A DNA stretch of 64,000 nucleotides from Chloroflexota bacterium (GCA_018650845.1 JABIFF010000016.1:124001-188000); one strand, 5' to 3'; counted from the stretch's first letter, positions 1 through 9,414 are shown. Notes: a model not told the origin generated them from the sequence alone. Numbers and translations: made by a program.

Positions 1-500
1 TTCGCGAGCTAAAGCCGCAGGTTGTGTTTAGTTTCGATGAAGATGGCGGCTACGGGCATCCTGATCACATTCACGCTTCATTGGCAGCCAAGTTGGCGTA
101 TTTTGCTGCCGGGGATCCGTCATATGAAGGTTCGACCCTAGAGCCATGGGCACCCTCGAAGTTGTATTACCACGGCTTTCCACGGTCAATTATGAAGAAG
201 TGGTTTGCGATGTTTGCTGAAATGGATCCCGATTCTGATTTGGCGAAGCTGAACGTCGATGAATTAGGTGTTCCGGATGAAAAACTGACCACCAAGCTTG
301 ATACTTCGGCACATGTCGAAACGAGGCGTAAGGCGATTGACGTGCACCGTACTCAGTATTCGCCGCTGGATCGAATGCCAAACGACGAACTAGAAGCCGA
401 GTACATGACGACCGACTACTTCATTCGGGTCGATCCGCCAGTTGCTGACAGCGAGACGGGGATTATTGAAACAGATCTATTCGAGGGGTTGGACGTTTAG
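1..500 (+). CDS. PIG-L family deacetylase, C-terminal part (partial, runs off the window start)
   Basis: The reading frame is open from base 3 and the gene starts upstream of the window; the first in-frame GTG at 24 is internal. The motif GGYGHPDH near the left edge matches the zinc-binding HPDH segment of PIG-L/LmbE N-acetylglucosaminyl deacetylases (MshB, BshB and relatives). These enzymes remove an acetyl group from GlcNAc-containing metabolites. The C-terminal part carries a tract on deciding further cuts of the substrate pocket that I cannot tie to one substrate. Without the N-terminal half (first His-x-Asp-Asp motif) the exact subfamily cannot be named. It ends with TAG and is followed by a dispersed inverted repeat, not by an obvious terminator. 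Confidence 0.8.
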   Translation, partial: RELKPQVVFSFDEDGGYGHPDHIHASLAAKLAYFAAGDPSYEGSTLEPWAPSKLYYHGFPRSIMKKWFAMFAEMDPDSDLAKLNVDELGVPDEKLTTKLDTSAHVETRRKAIDVHRTQYSPLDRMPNDELEAEYMTTDYFIRVDPPVADSETGIIETDLFEGLDV

Positions 501-515
501 GTAGCGGGCTCTCGC

Positions 516-678
516 TGTCATTGCGAGGAGTTCTACGACGTGGCAATCAGTGTCCACCTCATCAAGTACACAATCCTGGAGTTTTTTGTCGAGGATCGAC
601 GATGATTTGCGGCGACCTGTGGCGTTGCGTCAGACGTTGATTGCCAAGTCGCCGCAGGGCCGGCTTCTCGCAATGACA
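516..678. repeat. MITE-like inverted repeat, CATTGCGAGGAG type
   Basis: The left arm at 516-548 begins TGTCATTGCGAGGAG and ends TGGCAATC. The right arm at 639-678 begins GATTGCC and ends CTTCTCGCAATGACA, so the two arms are near-complementary and enclose about 90 bases with no gene. A single arm of the same family lies at 25060-25078. Repeats of this sequence type are widespread in bacterial intergenic DNA. I see no transposase. Confidence 0.65.
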
Positions 679-685
679 GTAGTGG

Positions 686-1942
686 CTAGGCTTTTCGAAG
701 TTCTTTTGAGAGCAGCAGTGCGATAACGGCAACCGGTGTTCCGAGTAGCGCGCTGATTACAAGCGCCTCTTCGTTGCCGATCCATTCGGCTACTGCTCCG
801 CCGAATAGCCAACCGACAGAGAACAGTCCCATAGACGTCACGAACAGGCTCATTACACGAGCGCGCATTTCTTTCTGCGCTGCCTGCTGGAACATTGTCA
901 GTACTGATGTCACCCAGGGCATAGAAATCAGTCCCATAGCGAATAGCGCTGCCAGGCTGATCGGAACCGATCGGGAGTATCCAAACACGATCATTCCTAT
1001 GTCCCAGATTAGTCCCATGGAGACCATCACATAGGCATGGCGTCGGTGAATGCCTGAAATCGATATGAATATGGCGCCAATCAGTGTTCCCGCGCCCATA
1101 GCACCACCCATTAACCCGAAACCGGTTGGTCCGATATCAAGAACCTCTTCTGCATAGATGGGCATGAGCGGAAATATCGCCACACCAAACACGTTTTGTG
1201 CGGCTACGAGCACAGTGAGCCAGAGTAGAGGGGGCGTGTTTTTGGCGTACCGAAGACCTTCGGTGAACTGACTTGTGAATGACGATTTTGTTTTGCTCGC
1301 ATTGCTGTCACCGGTTTCACCATCGCCATCGCCCTTGGCACTTGGACTGCGCTCGGGTTCACGAATTCGGAAGAGCAGGGTGACACCGACCAAGTTGCCG
1401 GCAACCACAAGCCAGTAGGCGGTGTGAGTACCTGATGTGGCGATAACGACTCCGGTGATAACAGGGCCGATCATCTCGCCAGTGGTTTGGGCTACCGAAA
1501 GGATTCCGTTCGCGTTGGAAAGTCGTTCAGGGCGAACAATGTCGGCGATTAGTGCGTAGTAGGCGGGGCTGTAAAGCGAATACGAGATTCCGCCGAATAC
1601 TGCTAAGGCAATCATGTGCCACGGCACCAATGTGTCGGTGACGATAAGAAGCCCAGTCGCACCCGATGCTGCAGCGGTGAGTAGCCCGGCGGCGAACATG
1701 AGCTTTCGCCTATCGAATCGGTCGGCAATTACTCCGCCGAACATTGGCAGCACAAGAATTGGGATGGCTCGAACGCCGGTTACGAGTCCGATCCAAAGTG
1801 GTGAATGCGTTAGTTCGAGTACCACCCAGGACGCTGCCGCACCGCGTATGAAAATTCCAAGATCGAAAATCGCCTGACTCAGGATCAGGGCGCGGAACTG
1901 GGCGTCGGCTAGTACTTCGACTGATTTAGGGCGGAATCGCAT
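686..1942 (-). CDS. MFS transporter
   Basis: A 418-residue polytopic protein with about 12 hydrophobic segments. The signature between TM2 and TM3, GGVIADRFDRRK at residues 69-80, is the MFS motif A (G-x-x-x-D-R-x-x-R). Overall pattern and length match the MFS_3/enterobactin-exporter-like (EntS-type) group of proton-driven efflux carriers. The substrate is unknown. Its ATG follows directly on the TAA of the HAD gene upstream (1943), so it is the last gene of a tightly packed minus-strand operon with that phosphatase and another MFS. A charged low-complexity insert (KGDGDGETGDSN) lies in the central cytoplasmic loop. Confidence 0.9.
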   Translation of the reverse strand: MRFRPKSVEVLADAQFRALILSQAIFDLGIFIRGAAASWVVLELTHSPLWIGLVTGVRAIPILVLPMFGGVIADRFDRRKLMFAAGLLTAAASGATGLLIVTDTLVPWHMIALAVFGGISYSLYSPAYYALIADIVRPERLSNANGILSVAQTTGEMIGPVITGVVIATSGTHTAYWLVVAGNLVGVTLLFRIREPERSPSAKGDGDGETGDSNASKTKSSFTSQFTEGLRYAKNTPPLLWLTVLVAAQNVFGVAIFPLMPIYAEEVLDIGPTGFGLMGGAMGAGTLIGAIFISISGIHRRHAYVMVSMGLIWDIGMIVFGYSRSVPISLAALFAMGLISMPWVTSVLTMFQQAAQKEMRARVMSLFVTSMGLFSVGWLFGGAVAEWIGNEEALVISALLGTPVAVIALLLSKELRKA

Positions 1943-2782
1943 TTAAGTGAGTGCTGTGACTAGGTTTTCTAGAACGATTGCAACGCCGTGATCGTTGTTG
2001 GATGCCGTTTGAAACTTCGCCAAAGCCTTGATTTCTGGAATGGCGTTTTCAACTGCTACCGACCATCCACAATCACGAATGAGATCAATGTCTACGTAAT
2101 CGTCGCCGAACGATAGGACATCGGAGAGCGGTATATCTGCTGATTTGAGTAGATCGGCGACCGCGCCAGACTTACTCGCTTCTTTAGGCACGATGTTGAG
2201 GAAATGTTGGTCGGAAGCGCGGAATACCACGCTATCAGCAGATAGCTGTTCTTCGAGCATCACTGCTACTTCTTCCAAGTTGTTGCCCACTCCGTTTACA
2301 GAAACCTTTACGGGGTCGAGATTCAAAGCTTCTTCAAACTCAACAAGCATGGTGGGGGTTGCCATGTTGAATGCCCATAGTTCATTTATGTCATCGGCGT
2401 GGTTCACTGCGAACTGAGTTCCATCGAGTTCAAGAGTCATTCGCGCCCATGGAGCAGTTTTATTTACTAACTGCCAGCAGTGTTGTGCGTCCTGAAGATT
2501 CATCGAGCGTTTTAGTGACCCGGTGAGTCCTGCTTTGCCATCGGCGATAGTTCCGTTCATTTGCACTAGTGACGTAATTTCGAGAATGTCGTCGCCGACC
2601 AGCGTCGGCAGTACTCGTTCGGGTCTCGATGTAGCGATGACGATTGGCAAACCGAGTTGGTGAACGGCGTGAATGGCAGTGCGGGTTCGGTCGTCTAGCC
2701 GTGAATTGGAGTTAAGGGCTGTTTCGTCGAGGTCCATTGCTACCACTTTGGGGACGTATGACGAAAAATCTGGGAGGTTCAA
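1943..2782 (-). CDS. HAD superfamily (Cof-type) phosphatase
   Basis: A 279-residue HAD hydrolase of the Cof/IIB type. Motif I, MDLDET at residues 16-21, supplies the nucleophile Asp17 and acid/base Asp19. The C-terminal motif GDDYVDIDLI supplies the Mg-binding aspartates, and the long insert between them is the usual IIB cap. Members dephosphorylate sugar phosphates or similar small metabolites; the substrate cannot be read from sequence. The start is TTG and overlaps the TGA of the upstream MFS gene by four bases (TTGA), which implies translational coupling. A later in-frame ATG at Met16 would leave the catalytic motif at the extreme N-terminus, so TTG is preferred. Confidence 0.85.
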   Translation of the reverse strand: MNLPDFSSYVPKVVAMDLDETALNSNSRLDDRTRTAIHAVHQLGLPIVIATSRPERVLPTLVGDDILEITSLVQMNGTIADGKAGLTGSLKRSMNLQDAQHCWQLVNKTAPWARMTLELDGTQFAVNHADDINELWAFNMATPTMLVEFEEALNLDPVKVSVNGVGNNLEEVAVMLEEQLSADSVVFRASDQHFLNIVPKEASKSGAVADLLKSADIPLSDVLSFGDDYVDIDLIRDCGWSVAVENAIPEIKALAKFQTASNNDHGVAIVLENLVTALT

Positions 2783-4071
2783 TTTTGTGATTTATCTTGG
2801 TCAGGATTGGCCGGATTTAGCCGTTTTTTCAGCAGTGCAGGCCAAATTATCGCTGCTGCGATGGTGGACACCAAGCCGATAAAGCCTAGAGTTCCGATCA
2901 TTGCTGCTGATCCGATTTCTTCAGATATCCAACCACCGAGTAGTAGCCCCAATGGCAATCCGTAGATTCCAAGCGAACGAATTCCCATAACTCGACCACG
3001 AGTTTCGGCAGGGGCAGCCCTAAGCAGGCCTACAACCATTGCTACGAACGTGGTTCCACCGCTGAATCCCCAGAGTAGGAGAACGAGGGCGAAAAGCCAA
3101 AGTGGTAGTGGCAGCGCGAGCACGAGCATGAGCGCATGCCAGATTAGTGATCCGAGAATCATTGTGCGGCTGGGATTTCCTATATTTTGGCGTATGCCAA
3201 GAGTTAGCGCACCGGTAAGGGCACCGATGGATGCCGCAGCCGCTAGTAAACCAATTCCGGTTCCGCCGAGGTCGTAGAGCTCATCGCCGATGACTGTCAT
3301 GAGTCCGTTCACTATCGGGAACGCAGAAAATTCGATAAGAAACGAGAAGAAAATTAAACCCGGTAGTAGTTCGCTTTTTCTGACATAGCGAAGACCTTCG
3401 CTCAGCCCAGAGCGAATGCTTTCAGTGTTTACTCTTTCTCTCACAGCGCGTGAACTTACTTTTAGAGCGGCCAACGTTGAGAGCAAGTAGAGAATCGTGA
3501 TCGTGATGTATGCCCAGTCGAGTCCGACGAGTTCGAAGATTGTTCCACCGGCGATAGACCCGACCACTCTTGCGCCATCGAGAGTTGATCTTGAAAGGCC
3601 TACGGCTCCGTGCAAGGAGTGAGCTGGCACGGCATCGGCAGTTAGTGCCTGAACCAGTACGAGATCGAGCATTCGAACCATGCTGCCTGCGGTCACTAGG
3701 GCGTATGCATGCCACAAGACGAGAGTGTCGGTGATTATGAGTGCCGTGAGAATTACGGCTAGGACTACTCCGAATACTCGAACGAAGACTTGGAGCCATT
3801 TGCGATCGAACCTGTCGACTAGGAGTCCATAAAGAGGTCCGAGAAGGGTTCCTGCAAATTTGAGTGCGCCTACTAGCCCGACAAGCAGAGGGGAACCGGT
3901 GTCGCGTAAGACGAACATCGCAAGAACGATGATTTCCATCTCGATTGCCCATAAGTTCAGGGCTTCTGATGACCAGACGAACTTGTAATCGCCATAGCGG
4001 AGCACCCGGAACGGATTTCTTCCGGTGCGAGTTGGCTGATGATGGTTGTCGAGGGCCTCAGATTCGTGCAT
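2779..4071 (-). CDS. MFS transporter
   Basis: A 430-residue protein with 12 predicted membrane segments. It keeps the MFS motif A core as YGLLVDRFDRK at residues 81-91 and is clearly related to its two neighbours at 686 and 4161. Inward- and outward-facing halves of equal size suggest a classical 12-TM proton antiporter. It is the first gene of the 4071-686 operon and is coupled by a 4-base overlap to the HAD phosphatase. The gap to the next MFS upstream is about 90 bases, so all four genes may be one transcript. The substrate is unknown. Confidence 0.9.
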   Translation of the reverse strand: MHESEALDNHHQPTRTGRNPFRVLRYGDYKFVWSSEALNLWAIEMEIIVLAMFVLRDTGSPLLVGLVGALKFAGTLLGPLYGLLVDRFDRKWLQVFVRVFGVVLAVILTALIITDTLVLWHAYALVTAGSMVRMLDLVLVQALTADAVPAHSLHGAVGLSRSTLDGARVVGSIAGGTIFELVGLDWAYITITILYLLSTLAALKVSSRAVRERVNTESIRSGLSEGLRYVRKSELLPGLIFFSFLIEFSAFPIVNGLMTVIGDELYDLGGTGIGLLAAAASIGALTGALTLGIRQNIGNPSRTMILGSLIWHALMLVLALPLPLWLFALVLLLWGFSGGTTFVAMVVGLLRAAPAETRGRVMGIRSLGIYGLPLGLLLGGWISEEIGSAAMIGTLGFIGLVSTIAAAIIWPALLKKRLNPANPDQDKSQN

Positions 4072-4160
4072 GTGAGGGATTTTGTCACGACACGCGATCG
4101 CAGGTCACGATTTGGGTGTATCTGGCTACTGGAGTTGCGCTTTTGGTGCCGGCAGAACGA

Positions 4161-5591
4161 CTACCGTGCTTTGCGTAGCGCGGGAGTCATCAGGATCGCC
4201 GCGCCAGCCACTACAAGACTGCCTGTAATTCCGAAGAACAAGGTTGGTTGAATTCCGAATGTCTCGATTCCTACGCCACCGATCAGCCATCCGAGTTGGT
4301 GGGTTAGGACGGTCATGAAGTAGAGGCTCATCACTCTGCCTCGCATTTCTTCTGATGCCGTAGTTTGAAGAAGAACGGGAACGGAAATCATCCACGATGC
4401 GAATGCGAATCCTTGCAGAAACATTGCTAGACCAGAGATGAAAATATTCGGAGCGAGGGCAAAGATTGCTGTAGAAACATTCAGCATCAGCATTGCGAAA
4501 ATCAGTAGATAGCCTTTTCTGATTTTGTTGCTGAAAGCGAACAACAGGAATGAGCCGATGAGTGCGCCGACTCCGCTGAGTCCGAGCATAACTCCGTAGC
4601 CGACTTCACCTAGCCCGAGAATGTCTTTGACTTTGACGGGAATCGCTGGCTGCATCATGCCCATGAATATCGCGCTGGATCCGAGGACGAGCAGAGCGCG
4701 GATAATCGGCGTGCGGTAGGCGTAGCCAACACCGAGTCTGATATCGGAGAACATATTTCGACCACTCGGCACGGGAATGTGTCTGGTTCGTACTCGGAAA
4801 ATCATGAAGGCCGAGAACGCGTATAAGCCAGTGAGTACATAGAAAGCTGTGTCGTGTCCGAGAAGCAATAGCGCTCCACCCACACTTGGGCCGGCGATAG
4901 TCGCTGTCATCGAAATACCGGTGTTGAGGCTTGATGCTGAAACCAAGCGTTCTCGACCAACGACATCGACAGCGAATGCCTGACTTGTTGGGTTGTGAAG
5001 TGCGAACATCGCCCCTGTCATTAGCGATATTGGTATGAGGTGCCACCATTCAAGAACATTGGCCGTGAGTAGAACTGCCGTGAGTAGGGACATCGAGGCG
5101 ATGATGACTTTGGTGCGCCACAGGAGCTGCCAGCGTTCGGTTCTATCCGCGAGCGCTCCACCGATGAGCGATATCGAGATGATTGCGAGACCGGGCATAG
5201 CGTTCACCAGTCCCATCAAAGTTGCTGAATCGGTTCTATCGAGAACAATCCATGCCTGTGCCATGTTCCTAATCTGGTAACCGGCGAAGGTCGCGAGGTT
5301 TGATAGAACCAAAAGGCGGTAGTCGTGTACTCCCAGAATGCTGAACGGGCTTTGGCCGCGTTTAGTCGATTCTGTCGATCTGTTAGTTCCAGAAGTGTCA
5401 GAGTCAGGCGTATCTACTGTTTTGGCAGTTTTATCGGCCAGATCGGTTTCCTTGTGCGGAGTAGTTAAAACTAGATTCGCTTGTAATTGAGATAAACGAG
5501 CGGGTGAATAAAAAGAAGGCGCGGACGTGTGTGCTCGCGTGCGCACACGCGTGAGGCAATTGGCTGATCGAAAGATTTGTACCTGCGACAC
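4161..5591 (-). CDS. MFS transporter
   Basis: The body is a 12-TM MFS protein with motif A GGALADRTERW about residues 128-138, homologous to the two downstream MFS proteins. The start is uncertain. The longest frame uses GTG at 5591 and gives about 85 polar N-terminal residues; another GTG lies at 5546. No good ATG occurs before TM1. The upstream DNA has an odd alternating GTGTGTGC/GCGTGCGCACAC tract at 5526-5551, which would be non-coding if the true start is farther downstream. Likely function is efflux of a small molecule; substrate unknown. Confidence 0.85.
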   Translation of the reverse strand: MSQVQIFRSANCLTRVRTRAHTSAPSFYSPARLSQLQANLVLTTPHKETDLADKTAKTVDTPDSDTSGTNRSTESTKRGQSPFSILGVHDYRLLVLSNLATFAGYQIRNMAQAWIVLDRTDSATLMGLVNAMPGLAIISISLIGGALADRTERWQLLWRTKVIIASMSLLTAVLLTANVLEWWHLIPISLMTGAMFALHNPTSQAFAVDVVGRERLVSASSLNTGISMTATIAGPSVGGALLLLGHDTAFYVLTGLYAFSAFMIFRVRTRHIPVPSGRNMFSDIRLGVGYAYRTPIIRALLVLGSSAIFMGMMQPAIPVKVKDILGLGEVGYGVMLGLSGVGALIGSFLLFAFSNKIRKGYLLIFAMLMLNVSTAIFALAPNIFISGLAMFLQGFAFASWMISVPVLLQTTASEEMRGRVMSLYFMTVLTHQLGWLIGGVGIETFGIQPTLFFGITGSLVVAGAAILMTPALRKAR

Positions 5592-5681
5592 ACATCGACC
5601 GCGGTTGAAATAAGTCTATTCTCAGATTTCAATAATGGTTGTGGTCTGTCGCAGTCGGATCAGTGCCGCAGGCAATAGTCG

Positions 5682-6872
5682 TTAGTGCTTGACGATAAAC
5701 GGTTCAAGTAAAGATTCGTTTATTTCGACACCGATGCCGGGGCGATCTGGCAGAACGAATCCGCCGTCGGCGTAGTGCCATCCAGTATCGGATGCTTCTT
5801 CGAGACGGTCAGATAATCCACCCTGGAACTCTTGGAGATAGTCGGGTGGTGCAACGGCGGCACACTGAAGAGTCGCTGCTTGGAACACTGAAACTCCGGT
5901 ACCCATATGCGGAGTTGTCTTGATACCGGCTTTAGCGGCAATATCCATTTGCACCATGTAATCGGTGAAGCCGGTTCGACCGATATCGGGTTGATATACG
6001 TCGAGTGCTCGAGGCTGCTGCACCCACTGTTCCATCTGGTAGCGAGACCTAAAGTGCTCGCCTAACGCAATATCGGCACCCGGTTTTTTGACGAGTTCTT
6101 GGTGCCCTGTGAGGTCTTCAGGCTGAAGTGGGCATTCGAAAAAGCGAACATTTCGTTTGCCGTATTCGATTTTTCCAAGTTCCGCCGATTCGTGTGAGCA
6201 CATCCAAAGGGTGTCGACCATCCACTGTTCAAGATCAGGAGCGCCAGCCATCAGACCATCTAGCTCGGTTGTTCCTGCCTCGACATCGCCCGTGAGGAAT
6301 ATTTTTGCGCCTTTAAGGCCAGTGTCGATCCACGTTTTTACGTGATCGACTCGTTCTTCGAGCGTTGCTCGCCGGACACCCGAGAGATATACGTCGAACT
6401 GGCTGCGTGGGTTAGGGTCGAGTAGTGCTGCCACTGGCGACTGTTCACGTTTGCCTACGGCATCCCAAACAGCGATATCGAGTGCTGCAAGTGCGTCGAG
6501 CCAGTATCCAGACGAGTAGCCTCGGCCGCGTTGAGTGTCGTATAGGAAGTCCCAGAGAGCAGCAGGGCTTTCGAATTCTTGGCCTTCGATCATTTGTGCC
6601 ATGAGTTCGTTGATTATCAACGCTACGACTTCAGGACCGATGCCTGCATTCGCTTCGCCCCAGCCAACTGTGCCATCCGAGAGAGTCACCTTTACAAGAG
6701 GCGTTTCTACGTATCGGGCGTAAACGGTTTGCCAGCCTTGCTTGAACTCGAATCGTTCAGTTACTCGATCACCTTCGTTAGCTCGGTACGACTCCCAGTA
6801 GGACGCAGAGTTTTTGAACGCAAGGTGGATTGATTCGACTGATTTGATACTGAAGCTTGTGTTGGACGACAT
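5682..6872 (-). CDS. Enolase-superfamily enzyme (mandelate racemase/muconate lactonizing type)
   Basis: A 396-residue protein with the N-terminal capping domain and C-terminal TIM barrel of the MR/MLE group. Metal ligands can be placed at the Asp of MVDTLW, the Glu of FFECPL and the Glu of LGEHF. A His-Asp dyad is present (QPDIGRTG and TPHMGTG), as in mandelate racemase. The second-strand position that is usually KxK reads AKIF, so only one lysine is kept. These enzymes abstract a proton alpha to a carboxylate, commonly in sugar-acid dehydration or racemisation. Expansion of this superfamily is known in SAR202 Chloroflexota. The gene is divergent from the ABC uptake locus at 7265. Confidence 0.88.
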   Translation of the reverse strand: MSSNTSFSIKSVESIHLAFKNSASYWESYRANEGDRVTERFEFKQGWQTVYARYVETPLVKVTLSDGTVGWGEANAGIGPEVVALIINELMAQMIEGQEFESPAALWDFLYDTQRGRGYSSGYWLDALAALDIAVWDAVGKREQSPVAALLDPNPRSQFDVYLSGVRRATLEERVDHVKTWIDTGLKGAKIFLTGDVEAGTTELDGLMAGAPDLEQWMVDTLWMCSHESAELGKIEYGKRNVRFFECPLQPEDLTGHQELVKKPGADIALGEHFRSRYQMEQWVQQPRALDVYQPDIGRTGFTDYMVQMDIAAKAGIKTTPHMGTGVSVFQAATLQCAAVAPPDYLQEFQGGLSDRLEEASDTGWHYADGGFVLPDRPGIGVEINESLLEPFIVKH

Positions 6873-7027
6873 ATTTACCCGTATTCGCTCGTTGAAGCGT
6901 TGTGGAAATTGGTTGGTAATTTGAAATTGACCTGCGGAAGTTTACTGCTGATCTAAGAGTGTTGGTAGTGATTATTACTCTTAGTTGTAGTTACCGTGAA
7001 CCGTGTTCTTTTGAAGGTTAACGGACG

Positions 7028-7055
7028 TTGACTTTTCGGTTGATCCGTGTATATT
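7028..7055 (+). promoter_or_regulatory. Sigma70-type promoter for the ABC binding-protein gene
   Basis: TTGACT at 7028-7033, a 16-base spacer, and TATATT at 7050-7055 resemble -35 and -10 boxes. The start codon of the lipoprotein is at 7265, which gives a leader of about 200 bases. Confidence 0.55.
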
Positions 7056-7065
7056 TCGCGGCTGC

Positions 7066-7114
7066 TTACGTTGGAGGAACTGGATAGTTTTGTTCTATTT
7101 GCACCTCCACGTAA
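7066..7114 (+). promoter_or_regulatory. Leader RNA hairpin
   Basis: TTACGTTGGAGG (7066-7077) pairs with CCTCCACGTAA (7104-7114) apart from one bulged T. A second hairpin AGTGAAT/ATTCACT follows at 7151-7174. Together they suggest a structured 5' leader, possibly stabilising the message. No known riboswitch family was recognised. Confidence 0.4.
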
Positions 7115-7264
7115 CAAGGCAATTACGAAGCTGGGGCACGGCTGGCAACGAGTGAATGGGGTTTCCTATTCACTAGAGTCGCCGGGTAGACCCTGGTGTT
7201 GGATGGAACTAATTTTCTCTTGAAGGTTAGTTTTTTCTATATTTGGCCTTTCGGAGGAAATAGC

Positions 7265-9376
7265 ATGGATCTTAGTTTGAACAAGCGATGGGCGCCTGTG
7301 CTTCTAGCACTGGCAAGCATGCTTCTCATTGCTGCGGTCGCCTGTGGTGGCGACGACGGCGATGACGGCGGCTCATCAGGTGCGGCTGCTACTGCAGCAC
7401 CAGCAGCACCAGCAGCACCAGCAGCAACTGCAGCCCCAGCGGCTACAGCTAAAGCGGCTGATGCTGGTGGTACTAGTGACGCAGCTGCTACCGCAGCCCC
7501 TGCAGCAACTGTTGCAAAGGATGCAGGACCAGCAGCAACATCGGCTCCCGACGCAATGGGTGGCCCAGAAGGCTCTTTGGTACGGGCATTCCGTACTCTT
7601 GAAGCCGTTTACGGTATTGGCTATGTAGGCCCTTACCGAACTTCAGCGACTAACCAAATTGGTGGTATCGAAGAATCTCTCTTCAACTTCCAAAACGGTA
7701 ACCCAATGACTCCGTTCCTAATCGACACGTGGGACATTGACGCTGGTGGTACTCGAGCACGAATGACTCTCAAAAAGGGTCTGAAGTGGCAGAGCCCAGT
7801 TGGCTATGAAGATAAAGACTTCGGTGAGCTTAACGCTGCTGAACTCGTTGAGTGGTTCAACCGCTCGAACGCAACGACTAACCCTGAATCCACATATGGT
7901 GACAGTGGTGACTTCGCTGCGATCTTCTTGGAAGCCAAAGCAGTAGATGATTACACTGTTGAAATTGGACTTGTTTCGCCTGTTTACTACTGCCTACCAG
8001 TTTCTCAGTTCGGTTGTCTTTCAGCCGCACGAGGACCTCACAAGGTAACTAGTGCCGACACCGAAGGTGTTGAGTGGGCCCGAGCAAACCACATTGGAAC
8101 TGGTCCTTATGTACAGGGCGCCTGCACACCAGGTGACCGTTGCACAATGCACGCAGTTTCAGAGCACTGGCGACAGGTTGGTAACGTTGCATCAATTACT
8201 GGAATTCAGGTTCCAGAAGCAACAACCCAGATTGCTATGCTCAAGAACGGTGCAATTGACATGACCGAGCTTGACTACAAGCTCCTTCCAGACGTTATCG
8301 CGGACGGTTACACCTTCCTCGAGACTATGCCTGGTGGATTCGTTGGTCAGTCGATTCTCTTCCCAGGAAACCTCTGGGAGCACTCTCACGCACGAACCAA
8401 TGAGCCACTTGAGCCTTGGGCTGCTCCTCCTCTAGAGAAGGACTACCCTTGGATCGGTAACCCATGGGGTCACGCTGGTGGAACATGTTCCAACGGTGAT
8501 GGTCTTGGCCACGAACTCTGTGGAAACGCTCCTTACACCGACACTGACAACCCATCCGGCATGGACGACATGGAACAGGCTCGACTAGTTCGACTTGCTC
8601 TTTCGACTGCCATTGACCGTGGTGCAATCAACGACTCACTGCTGAACAGCATTGGTACTCCGATTTACTCTGAGTACATGGGTCCTGAGTACCCTGGTTG
8701 GGACGCTTCCCGCCAGACTGGTTGTTTCGACTACGTTGGTAACGAAATTTCTTGCTCAGGAACACTACAGAGTGTCCCTTGGCAGATTTCTGACGGTGAC
8801 CTCGATGTAGCTGGTGCACTTCTTGACGCAGCGGGTTACCCGCTCGTTGGTGGACAGCGCCAGGGCTTCGAGAAAATTACTCTTCAGGCTTACTCAGCAG
8901 AAGCAGGACCAGTTGGTCTTGAAGTTGCTGACACGGTTATGTCTGACTGGGCCCGACTCGGTATCGAGATCGAAGGTCTTGTTGAGGACTACGGTGGAGT
9001 AATTAGCCCACGAATGCGACAGCGCATTCAGTTCTTGCCTGTTCTAAAGAACGGTGACGTTCACTCGAACGTATACCCAATTGACTGGCCGCTGCCTACG
9101 GTGGATACATCGTCGTCACGACCTGGTTGGGGTGTTGGTTTCGAGTCTCAGGCTGGTGCAAAGTGGCTCTTCGAGATTCTCGGTGAGCAGGACGCTAGCG
9201 TCCGAGCTGAAAAGCACTTGAACTGGGTTGACTACAGCATGTTCTGGCTCCAGTACGCTGGTGTGTTCCAGGTTCCTAAAGGAATCGTAGTGAACGACCG
9301 TGTAAAGAGCTGGGATGGCTACCAGCAGCACTATTCAAACGTGTCTGGTAACCCTGAGTTCATCGTACTCAACTAA
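7265..9376 (+). CDS. ABC transporter substrate-binding lipoprotein (family 5, oligopeptide/dipeptide type)
   Basis: A 703-residue secreted lipoprotein. The start ATG at 7265 is chosen over an earlier GTG because of the strong GGAGGA site at 7253-7258. A signal peptide ends in a lipobox LIAAVAC, with lipidated Cys27. Residues about 33-100 are an Ala/Pro/Thr/Asp linker, then comes a SBP_bac_5 domain that captures peptides or similar solutes outside the membrane. The two permease genes follow on the same strand. A terminator lies immediately after the stop, so this gene can be made in excess over the permeases. The ligand is not predictable. Confidence 0.9.
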   Translation: MDLSLNKRWAPVLLALASMLLIAAVACGGDDGDDGGSSGAAATAAPAAPAAPAATAAPAATAKAADAGGTSDAAATAAPAATVAKDAGPAATSAPDAMGGPEGSLVRAFRTLEAVYGIGYVGPYRTSATNQIGGIEESLFNFQNGNPMTPFLIDTWDIDAGGTRARMTLKKGLKWQSPVGYEDKDFGELNAAELVEWFNRSNATTNPESTYGDSGDFAAIFLEAKAVDDYTVEIGLVSPVYYCLPVSQFGCLSAARGPHKVTSADTEGVEWARANHIGTGPYVQGACTPGDRCTMHAVSEHWRQVGNVASITGIQVPEATTQIAMLKNGAIDMTELDYKLLPDVIADGYTFLETMPGGFVGQSILFPGNLWEHSHARTNEPLEPWAAPPLEKDYPWIGNPWGHAGGTCSNGDGLGHELCGNAPYTDTDNPSGMDDMEQARLVRLALSTAIDRGAINDSLLNSIGTPIYSEYMGPEYPGWDASRQTGCFDYVGNEISCSGTLQSVPWQISDGDLDVAGALLDAAGYPLVGGQRQGFEKITLQAYSAEAGPVGLEVADTVMSDWARLGIEIEGLVEDYGGVISPRMRQRIQFLPVLKNGDVHSNVYPIDWPLPTVDTSSSRPGWGVGFESQAGAKWLFEILGEQDASVRAEKHLNWVDYSMFWLQYAGVFQVPKGIVVNDRVKSWDGYQQHYSNVSGNPEFIVLN

Positions 9377-9414
9377 GGGTCTATGCTCTTAGAAAGCAAT
9401 TAGTTGCTTACTTA

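Larger units (their letters stand above)
6873..7264. other. Intergenic region: divergent promoters and leader of the ABC locus
   Basis: This 392-base gap separates the minus-strand enolase-family gene from the plus-strand binding lipoprotein. It holds a good sigma70-type promoter at 7028-7055 and two hairpins (7066-7114 and 7151-7174) in what would be a leader of about 200 bases. No ORF in it looks coding. Confidence 0.6.

Noticed and set aside
7151..7174. Riboswitch in the ABC leader
   Set aside because: Only two simple hairpins are visible and no conserved aptamer core is recognised.
7329..7628. Gln/Leu-rich ORF
   Set aside because: It is a shifted reading of the Ala/Pro-rich linker of the binding lipoprotein.
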